Positions 17,143 to 23,736 of a DNA stretch of 64,000 nt are shown piece by piece. Both the position numbers and the translations under genes were made by a program. This DNA is from Paenibacillus sp. GP183 (GTDB lineage Bacteria > Bacillota > Bacilli > Paenibacillales > NBRC-103111), in contig NZ_FNSW01000001.1 of NCBI RefSeq assembly GCF_900104695.1, positions 4,148,001 to 4,212,000 on the forward strand, written 5' to 3'. The notes below the pieces were generated by a model. That model was not told where the DNA came from. It did no database searches and was given only the letters and a program-made list of their open reading frames with translations. Position 1 is the stretch's first letter. Every line of letters begins with the position of its first letter.

Positions 17143-17210
17143 ACCTTCGGTTCGATGAACCGAAGGTCTCAAAGAATAAAATGACCTTCGGTTCGATTGA
17201 ACCGAAGGTC
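17142..17210. repeat. Tandem pair of near-identical hairpins
   Basis: Two perfect 12-base stems (GACCTTCGGTTC and its complement) with loops GAT and GATT lie 15 bases apart, at 17142-17168 and 17183-17210, between convergent genes. The second is not followed by a T run on the plus strand. They probably terminate both transcripts, but the exact duplication is unusual. Confidence 0.8.
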
Positions 17211-17217
17211 ATGTATA

Positions 17218-17874
17218 TTACTTCAATACGTAGATTTTTACATTTTGGAAACCGAAATCTGCCACAGGACCCGTTGAGGTCGGTTTGAATATATCGACTC
17301 GGTTACCCTTAATCGCTCCGCCAATATCCGTTGCGGTAGCGTACATTCCACCTTTAGGAAGACCAGGCGAGGAATACCCTGTTATATATAACTTGGTCCC
17401 GAGTGGAATGACTTTGGGATCAACAGCAACAGTCCCGATTTTCAGCGGATTACCAAAGTAATCAACGCCTGCCCAACCTCCATTTTCTGCTGCAACCTCG
17501 GAGTAAGCTGTTGCAACTGCGTTAATCACTTTGCTATAGGACGATGGCGCTCCAGAAGCAGTTGTGACCGAATTGGCCGGAGTCTGTGGGGCAGCAGGAG
17601 TTGACTTGGTCTTGGATCCTGTTGTCGATTTCTTGCCGTTAGGGAGTGTTAAAGTCAATCCCTCGTATACATTAAGCGGGTTGATCGATGAATTGGCTGC
17701 CATCAATTCATTCACATTGATGTTAAGCTTTTTCGAAATCAACCAAAAGGTATCGTTTGCTCCGGTTACATATGTCCCGGAAGATTGCGCGGCGTGCGCG
17801 GGCATGGAAAAGCCAGCGATAGACAGGCTTAAGGCAAGCCCGGCCAATGTTGCCTTCATAGCTTGAACTTTCAT
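17218..17874 (-). CDS. Secreted LysM-3D domain protein (YocH-like)
   Basis: This 218-residue protein has a Sec signal peptide (cut near AHA-AQS), a LysM peptidoglycan-binding module (YVTGANDTFWLISKKLNINVNELMAANSSINPLNVYEGLTLTLP-type, residues 34-78), a Ser/Thr/Pro linker and a C-terminal 3D domain with the three Asp landmarks (VAVDPKVIPLG, TATDIGG, RVDIF). 3D domains are the double-psi-barrel fold of lytic transglycosylase-like and resuscitation-type wall enzymes. The gene lies directly behind a c-di-AMP riboswitch, which in Bacilli commonly controls such wall-active proteins. Confidence 0.9.
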   Translation of the reverse strand: MKVQAMKATLAGLALSLSIAGFSMPAHAAQSSGTYVTGANDTFWLISKKLNINVNELMAANSSINPLNVYEGLTLTLPNGKKSTTGSKTKSTPAAPQTPANSVTTASGAPSSYSKVINAVATAYSEVAAENGGWAGVDYFGNPLKIGTVAVDPKVIPLGTKLYITGYSSPGLPKGGMYATATDIGGAIKGNRVDIFKPTSTGPVADFGFQNVKIYVLK

Positions 17875-17898
17875 ATAGATTATTGCTCCTTTTAGTAG

Positions 17899-18048
17899 AT
17901 TGCCTGCGAGGTTAGTTGTCGGGTTCGGATCAAAGGGTAGCCCTACTCGGATTTAAGCCGAGATTCACCCCAAATGAACAGGTATATCTCCCGTTCATAG
18001 TAAATTAATCCCCCGCACTCCCATTTTGGAAGTTTCGGCTTATGCTAG
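17899..18048 (-). ncRNA. ydaO/yuaA-class cyclic-di-AMP riboswitch
   Basis: Read on the minus strand, the leader holds the class landmarks in order: GCCGAAACTTCC, GGGAGTGCGGGGGA, TTTGGGGTGAATC, GTAGGG, TTTGATCCGAACCCGACA and CTAACCTCGCAGGC, ending 25 bases before the start of the LysM-3D gene. The family is known to bind c-di-AMP and switch downstream genes off when it is high, in genes for wall remodelling and osmolyte or potassium transport. A terminator between aptamer and gene was not clearly seen; ribosome-site control is possible. Boundaries are approximate. Confidence 0.9.
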
Positions 18049-18162
18049 ATTAACATATCCATTTTAAAAACTAAACCCACATATTTTACCAGCTACAAAA
18101 AAACATGTTTCCTAACTGCAGAACATACATATAGAGATATACTCGGTTAGGGGTGTGTTAAT

Positions 18163-19083
18163 ATGGCAATAGCTCCGCCTAGGTTGCGGCCTGGAGATAC
18201 AGTTGGAATTGTTACATTGGGGAGTCCACTGGATCCCTCTATCATTCAATCCAGTATTACGACATTAGAAAATATGGGATTCCAAGTTGTTTTGGGCAAG
18301 TATGTTTATGCGAGTGATGGTTTCCTTGCCGGAACGGATCAACAGAGAGCTTCCGACTTGATGGACATGTTTAATAATCCGAAAGTAAAATTGATCCTGC
18401 CATCCAGAGGAGGAGTTGGAGTCGCAGGTATTCTTCCTCACTTGAATTACAATGTGATAGCCGCACACCCGAAAATTGTGTCCGGCTACAGCGATATTAC
18501 AGTACTATTAAACACCTTGTATCAATTTTCCGATTTGATCACGTTCTCGAGCTTGCTACTGTTTGATTTCAGGAGCAGCACTCCAGCATATAATTTTAAT
18601 CAATTTTTTCAAGTTACCTCTGTCGTTCAGACCACGCATAATATTGTCAATCCTCCCGGGGTTCCGCTGACAGCCAGAGTATCGGGTAATGTCACGGGAC
18701 CCATTGTCGGGGGCAATATTACTTCCATTGTCGATACTTTAGGTACACCGTATGAAATAGATACTCTCGGAAAAATTTTATTCCTGGAAGAAACGCATGA
18801 GCCCGTCAATAGAGTATACAGGATGATCAATCATTTGATATTGGCAGGGAAATTTAGAGACTGCATCGGTATCGTCATGGGGCAATGTACGAATTGCCTG
18901 GACACTTATGGCAAAACCTATGATGATTTGATCAATGAAGTGATCGTACCTCTGGGCAAGCCGCTTCTTTCAAATTTGTCGGCCGCGCATGGGGTTTATA
19001 AGGCGGCCGTTCCAATAGGAGCAAGTGTTAATCTCAAAACCAATCCACCCACGTTAACGGTTCTTGAACCTACAGTTAGCTAG
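18163..19083 (+). CDS. S66-family LD-carboxypeptidase / MccF-like peptidase
   Basis: This 306-residue protein has the S66 layout: RLRPGDTVGIVTLGSP at the start, LPSRGGVGV, the nucleophile region VSGYSDIT (Ser near 108), FLEETHEPV carrying the catalytic Glu, and SAAHG with the catalytic His. Family members cut L,D bonds in recycled murein tetrapeptides or inactivate microcin-C-type peptides. No signal peptide, so cytoplasmic. The ATG follows a short GGGGTG site. Muropeptide recycling is the more likely role because of the neighbouring wall genes. Confidence 0.87.
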   Translation: MAIAPPRLRPGDTVGIVTLGSPLDPSIIQSSITTLENMGFQVVLGKYVYASDGFLAGTDQQRASDLMDMFNNPKVKLILPSRGGVGVAGILPHLNYNVIAAHPKIVSGYSDITVLLNTLYQFSDLITFSSLLLFDFRSSTPAYNFNQFFQVTSVVQTTHNIVNPPGVPLTARVSGNVTGPIVGGNITSIVDTLGTPYEIDTLGKILFLEETHEPVNRVYRMINHLILAGKFRDCIGIVMGQCTNCLDTYGKTYDDLINEVIVPLGKPLLSNLSAAHGVYKAAVPIGASVNLKTNPPTLTVLEPTVS

Positions 19084-19216
19084 GTTACGAGTAAATGACA
19101 GGTCTGCATGTTAAAAAAATGTGCGCGTGTCTCTATACTCATGTCCAATCAAGATGTTTGAACTAACGTAGTATAGGAAAGTAACGAGAACTCAGTTTGA
19201 AAGGAGTGGGTAATAT

Positions 19217-19318
19217 ATGTCATATCCAGTAGCTGGAGCAGGTTACGGAACTAGCACTGCAGCAATTTTGGTTCTCTTTATTCTGTTGGTCATCATTTCG
19301 TGTACATTTGCTTGGTAA
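19217..19318 (+). CDS. YjcZ-family tiny transmembrane peptide, copy 6
   Basis: Thirty-three residues: an MSYPVAGAGYGTS head, then ILVLFILLVIISCTFAW. It shares the helix core with the clustered copies but has a different head and upstream sequence, so it is an older paralogue. AAAGGAGTGGG precedes the ATG. It is followed by a strong terminator. Confidence 0.82.
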   Translation: MSYPVAGAGYGTSTAAILVLFILLVIISCTFAW

Positions 19319-19345
19319 GATAATTCCGCGCATAGGCAGCAAATA

Positions 19346-19386
19346 AAAATGCAGTCTGAGGGGGAACCCTCAGCTGCATTTTTTTG
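19346..19386 (+). terminator. Terminator after YjcZ copy 6
   Basis: AAATGCAG and CTGAGGG arms pair with CCCTCAG and TGCATTT around a GGAA loop, followed by T residues. Confidence 0.88.
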
Positions 19387-19497
19387 AGTTGATCAGAAAG
19401 CATAAGTTTTTATAAACTTGACTAGCTTCGCATCAACCTTGACAAACGCGCTCGTCATTTAGGACGGCGCAGCCGGTTATCCTTGGTAGAAGAATGA

Positions 19498-20613
19498 CTA
19501 ATTGATGGCTTGCTCAACCGATTTGTAGGTATAGCCCAAATCTCTGGCCACAGCTTCATGCGTGATGCAGCCGCCTGCAGCATTAACCCCGAGTTTAAGA
19601 CCACGGTTATCTTGAATGGACTGCTTGAGACCCTTGCTTGCAATCTGCAGTCCATAAGGGACGGTTACATTCGTTAAGGCAAGGGTAGATGTTCTTGGAA
19701 CAGCTCCTGGCATATTGGCAACTGCGTAATGAATGACCCCGTGCTTGGTATACGTTGGATTATCATGGGTCGTGATGCGGTCCACGGTTGCAAATATACC
19801 GCCTTGATCAATCGCGACGTCCACAATAACGGAACCCGGGCTCATGGCTTTCACCATGTCCTCGGTTACAAGCTTCGGCGCCTTTGCTCCCGGAATTAAT
19901 ACCGCTCCGATGACAAGATCCGATTCCGCCACAGCTTCAGCGATATTGGACGGATTTGACACTAAAGTGTGAATACTTGTACCGAATATGTCATCCAATT
20001 GACGAAGACGATCCGGGTTCAGGTCAATCACGGTTACGTCCGCTCCGAGACCTGCGGCGATCTTGGCCGCATTCGTGCCAACAACGCCCCCGCCAATCAC
20101 GGTCACCTTACCGCGTCTCACCCCGGGAACTCCACTGAGCAGAACGCCTTTTCCACCATGCGGTTTCTCCAGAAATTGGGCCCCTATCTGCGCAGACATG
20201 CGGCCTGCTACCTCACTCATAGGCAGTAAAAGCGGCAATGCGCCATTCACTTCGACCGTCTCATACGCGATGGCTGTTACGCCATAATCAACTAAAGCTT
20301 GGGCTAATGCGGGTTCTGCAGCCAGGTGCAGATATGTAAATAAAATTAAGTCCTTTCGAAAATAGGCATACTCGGAGGGAAGAGGCTCTTTCACCTTCAT
20401 AATCATATCTGCTCTTGACCACACATCTACGGCTTGATCGACAACCAGAGCGCCTGCCGCCGCATAATCCTCGTTGAGAAAACTGCTCCCCATTCCCGCA
20501 TGGGTTTCGATCAATACTTGATGACCAGCTTTAATGAAAGAATTAACGCCGGCCGGTGTGAGGGCGACGCGATTTTCATTATTCTTGATTTCCTTGGGTA
20601 CTCCGATGATCAT
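19498..20613 (-). CDS. ald: Alanine dehydrogenase
   Basis: This protein of about 371 residues reversibly deaminates L-alanine to pyruvate and ammonia with NAD; in Bacillus it supports growth on alanine and sporulation. It shows [20 protein letters not shown] (Arg15 binding pyruvate), TYLHLAAEP with the catalytic Lys/His region, the NAD-binding [30 protein letters not shown] and the [28 protein letters not shown]-type C-terminal segment. The frame runs back to 20736, but AAAGGAGG lies just before the ATG at 20613 and the family starts there. It is a single-gene unit. Confidence 0.96.
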   Translation of the reverse strand: MIIGVPKEIKNNENRVALTPAGVNSFIKAGHQVLIETHAGMGSSFLNEDYAAAGALVVDQAVDVWSRADMIMKVKEPLPSEYAYFRKDLILFTYLHLAAEPALAQALVDYGVTAIAYETVEVNGALPLLLPMSEVAGRMSAQIGAQFLEKPHGGKGVLLSGVPGVRRGKVTVIGGGVVGTNAAKIAAGLGADVTVIDLNPDRLRQLDDIFGTSIHTLVSNPSNIAEAVAESDLVIGAVLIPGAKAPKLVTEDMVKAMSPGSVIVDVAIDQGGIFATVDRITTHDNPTYTKHGVIHYAVANMPGAVPRTSTLALTNVTVPYGLQIASKGLKQSIQDNRGLKLGVNAAGGCITHEAVARDLGYTYKSVEQAIN

Positions 20614-20846
20614 GTTGCTTTTTTCCTCCTTTAGTGAACCGTAACCTATTAAAGCGAGACCCAAAAACAGCTGGCAGAGTACTGTAATATCTATATTATC
20701 ACATTTTTCCAGTTGAATAAAAAAAGAAAGCAACACGATGATCCATGATCATTCTAATGAAAGCATCCAGCTTTTCCGTCTGAAAAGTTATATAAAGGAT
20801 GTTTCATAGGAAGTAAAATAAAAGAAAAAAAGGGAAAGACAGCCTT

Positions 20847-21569
20847 ATGAAAAGATCGTATACGTTCCTCTTCATCTGTTTTGGATTTTATGCTCTGTGC
20901 ATATGCATTTATTTACTGAAAGGCAATCTGTTCATCATCCCGCAGGAAATTCAGGGAACGTCGGCTGACCCCTATTCGTTTATGGTTCCGCAGCAGGTTG
21001 AAAAGGGCGAATCCTATGTCGGAGCGAACGAATACAATTAATGCGTATGTGACTGGGATCGGTGGAAATGCCCGGATTGTGCTGTGGGATACGACTCTAG
21101 GCAAGCTTCAGAAGGATGAGATTCTCTCCGTTATGGCTCACGAGATGGGGCATACGTGGAAAAGCACATCTATTGGGGGATTTTATTTGGAATCTGCTTA
21201 AGTTTCCTGGGATTTTGGCTGGCCTATCATGCTTATGCATACATCGTTCGCCGCTGGGGGTCATATTGGGGAATTCACGGAATCCGAGACCTGGCCGCGC
21301 TCCCCATCTTGCTGATCCTGGTCACTGGAATGAACTTCATATCGGCACCTGCTCAAAACGCGTTTTCGAGATTGATTGAGCATCGTGCTGATATGTATGA
21401 AATGAAAATGACGGGCAACGGCGACGCGGCCATCCGAGCCTTTCAGAAAATCGCCATTGCTAACAGCAGCCCCGTCACACAGCCGCCGCTGGTGCAATGG
21501 TTCCGCGGCTCGCATCCGACGATTATGGAACGGATTCAATATTTTGAACAGTTTAGGCAGAAGAAGTAA
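20847..21569 (+). pseudogene. M48-family (Ste24-like) metalloprotease, internally deleted and frameshifted
   Basis: Three frames carry pieces of one membrane protease. Residues 1-57 give the first membrane helix and the segment ending VEKGESYVG. The frame then jumps to MSERTNTINAYVTGIGGNARIVLWDTTL and the zinc motif MAHEMGH. A second jump leads to VEKHIYWGILFGICLSF and the C-terminal HRADMYEMKMTGN (third zinc ligand Glu) and SHPTIMERIQYF. Intact CAAX-protease-type M48 enzymes have some 200 more residues, with several helices, between the first two pieces. The second break is the loss of one T in a CAT-TAC codon pair. It is not functional as it stands. Confidence 0.85.
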
Positions 21570-21571
21570 GA

Positions 21572-22723
21572 TTAATCATTTCTTCGTGTCATTTGCTGCC
21601 AGACCGAGCCTTCGGCCGCATGGCCGCCTTCAATCCGCTCCAAAGCAATCTTTACCTGCATGCGAACCTCAAACTCGGGATCATCCCCAGCTTCCTGCAA
21701 AGCGGTGACAGCCGAATCATCACCGACCTCGTACAAAAAGCGGGCCGCACGCCAGCGAACCAGCTTGTTCGGGTCTTTAAGGGCCTTAACCATCGCCGGA
21801 ATCGCGGCGGGATCACCAAGATCAGACAGCGTATCGCCAGCTGTCCGCCGTACCGATGGGGTATCGTCCTGCAAGGCACGATACAGGTAAGGCAGCACCT
21901 CGGGCTCCTTGATATCCCCGAGGTATACGGTGGCCAGTCGTCGGACCGACGACTTCTCGTCCTGCAGCGCATGGACGAGAAGAGGAAGCGTCGTGAGCGA
22001 CGGCTTGACTCTTTGAAGCGCGGCATAGCGCTTCTTCCAATCGGGGTCGCGGAGCTGCTCCAGCACGGCGCCGTTGTCTTGTTCGGCCGCCGCCTCGTCG
22101 GCAGGCGAGGCGGCCGTGCCCGGGGTCTCCTGCATCGCATGGGAGACCAAGCTCTCGAGGCGGGCGTCGTCATAGGAAGCGTCCAGCTCTTGGACGACTT
22201 CGCCCGCGATGTCCTTCAGCTCGCCATAGCGCACGCCGAGCTCTTCGATCTTCCGCTCCTTGATCAGGTTCGGCGATGCCGTACCTGCGCGCACTGCGGC
22301 TTCGGCGAAGCGCTCCGGCATCGCCGCGCGGGCTTCTTCGGCGCCGCCGCGAACCCGCACCTGGAGCGGGATGCCGCGAAACATCTGCACCAGCACCAGT
22401 GCCTCGCCGAAAGCCGTATCTACGGCTGTGGCCTGGGGGGATGTGCTGTCTGCAGAAGATGAGGGCGATTCGCCGAATACTTTGCGGGCTTCCGCAAGAA
22501 TCAGCTGCCAGTCGCCTTTGGGTGTCCGGTCTAAAGCTATGAAATCCGCTGCGTGATAAATGCTTTTGACACCTGGGATCGCGAGCAATTGACGCATAAA
22601 TTCCGGAGCTTTACTCATATTTTCACGTGTATGAGTCACTCGTACGCCCTGCGGCAGCGATTCATTCATGTTCAGTTTCATGGAGTTAGGGCTGGGTGTC
22701 GGTTCAATAGAGATGATATTCAA
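21572..22723 (-). CDS. CvfC-like protein: Nfu N-terminal domain plus HEAT repeats
   Basis: This 383-residue cytoplasmic protein starts with an Nfu/NifU N-terminal-type domain (IEPTPSPNSMKLNMNESLPQG, residues 1-90). A linker follows, then at least four HEAT or PBS-lyase-type helical repeats (residues about 215-370, for example LLVHALQDEKSSVRRLATVYLGDI and ALQDDTPSVRRTAGDTLSDLGD). This layout matches the conserved virulence factor C family, first named in Staphylococcus; its biochemical role is unclear, probably protein binding or Fe-S related. Third-base GC is high in the middle. It stops three bases after the M48 relic. Confidence 0.82.
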   Translation of the reverse strand: MNIISIEPTPSPNSMKLNMNESLPQGVRVTHTRENMSKAPEFMRQLLAIPGVKSIYHAADFIALDRTPKGDWQLILAEARKVFGESPSSSADSTSPQATAVDTAFGEALVLVQMFRGIPLQVRVRGGAEEARAAMPERFAEAAVRAGTASPNLIKERKIEELGVRYGELKDIAGEVVQELDASYDDARLESLVSHAMQETPGTAASPADEAAAEQDNGAVLEQLRDPDWKKRYAALQRVKPSLTTLPLLVHALQDEKSSVRRLATVYLGDIKEPEVLPYLYRALQDDTPSVRRTAGDTLSDLGDPAAIPAMVKALKDPNKLVRWRAARFLYEVGDDSAVTALQEAGDDPEFEVRMQVKIALERIEGGHAAEGSVWQQMTRRND

Positions 22724-22794
22724 GATAAAGCACCTCCTAGATTGGCATGAAAAGACCCGGACATCAACGCCCAGGCCTTTTACTTTTATCCTCG

Positions 22795-23382
22795 TTAATC
22801 CAAATCCACTAAATTTCGGCCTAGGGTTCGATCCAAAGTTTTCGTTAAGTCAAATACCGTATGCGCCAAGTCCACATTTTCAAAAGCATGCTCGCATTCA
22901 TCACGATAAGCCATTTCTTCTTCATAATGGGATAAGTACTGCTGTATATCTGTATCGGAATCGCCGCTTTCGCGCAGCCTTTTCTCGAGTATATCCCTGT
23001 TGGCATAGATGAAAATGCGCACGACCTTGTCGCCGTACAGCTTTTTTAGGGTTGCAGCCCCAAAACGGTTTAAGATCAGGTAGATGGAGCCGCTGGTTAA
23101 AAACATCCGCTGAATGTCATTGCTTCTAATTCCATAAAAGTGATTGTTGATCGTACTGAGCTCCACAAATTCATCTCTCGTTTGTGCTTCGGCAAACTGA
23201 TCGGGAGTAAGGAAGTAATAGTCCTGGCCTTCAACTTCAGCAGGCCGTTTTGGGCGGGTCGTGCATGAAATCACTTGCTTCATATCCAGAGTCGAGCCTG
23301 ACATTTCCGCAACCGTTTTGCGTCCTGCGCCATGGGGTCCAGTGAAGACAAAAATAAGTTCCTTATCCTTTAAAGTGTACAT
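22795..23382 (-). CDS. Guanylate-kinase-like protein
   Basis: This 195-residue protein has a nucleoside-monophosphate kinase fold: P-loop GPHGAGRKT (residues 15-23), ISCTTRPKRPAEVEGQDYYFL typical of the GMP-binding region, and the C-terminal lid. The P-loop Lys expected after GxxGxG is Arg, with Lys one place later. With weaker similarity elsewhere, this suggests a paralogue of gmk rather than the essential enzyme. The ATG at 23382 follows GGAGGCTCATCC. It is transcribed with, or after, nothing obvious; the gap upstream holds the hairpin cluster. Confidence 0.75.
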   Translation of the reverse strand: MYTLKDKELIFVFTGPHGAGRKTVAEMSGSTLDMKQVISCTTRPKRPAEVEGQDYYFLTPDQFAEAQTRDEFVELSTINNHFYGIRSNDIQRMFLTSGSIYLILNRFGAATLKKLYGDKVVRIFIYANRDILEKRLRESGDSDTDIQQYLSHYEEEMAYRDECEHAFENVDLAHTVFDLTKTLDRTLGRNLVDLD

Positions 23383-23529
23383 GGATGAGCCTCCTTCAGT
23401 ACAATTTATGTTCCCATTTGCGGTTTACTTCATTATATGTGTATATTTCTGTTTTAACAACAAACTGAGTGGATGGCAAAATGTTACTGACATGGAAAAA
23501 ATTCAATCCTAATCATGTCCGTTTGCTGC

Positions 23530-23718
23530 AAAGATGAAAAACATCTTTACAAGGAGGGTTCATCCAGTGGTCCGATGCTGGAAGGATGTTTTTCATGCTT
23601 CCAGATAGTCCTCCAGCTCAGAGTACCTCGAATTTTTGCTTTGGAAGGATGATTTTCATCCTTCCAGCAATTTCCGAGGGAGCTTTTGTTTCTACAAAGA
23701 TGTTTTTCATTCCTCCAG
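23530..23718. repeat. Cluster of four related imperfect palindromes
   Basis: Four dyads share a GATG-T/A-rich-CATC core: 23530-23548 (AAAGATG/CATCTTT), 23579-23603, 23642-23666 (TGGAAGGATGA/TCATCCTTCCA around TTT) and 23695-23718. CTCCAGC or CTTCCAGC recurs after units. They fill the gap of about 350 bases between the kinase-like gene and the 3' end of the helicase. They look like an intergenic hairpin-repeat family; one of them may end the helicase message. Confidence 0.7.
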
Positions 23719-23736
23719 CATTTTTTATTGAATATA

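Noticed and set aside
21593-22556. Plus-strand frames of 289 and 98 residues opposite the CvfC-like gene
   Set aside because: They are shadows of a GC-rich gene; the minus strand has the Nfu and HEAT domains and an RBS.
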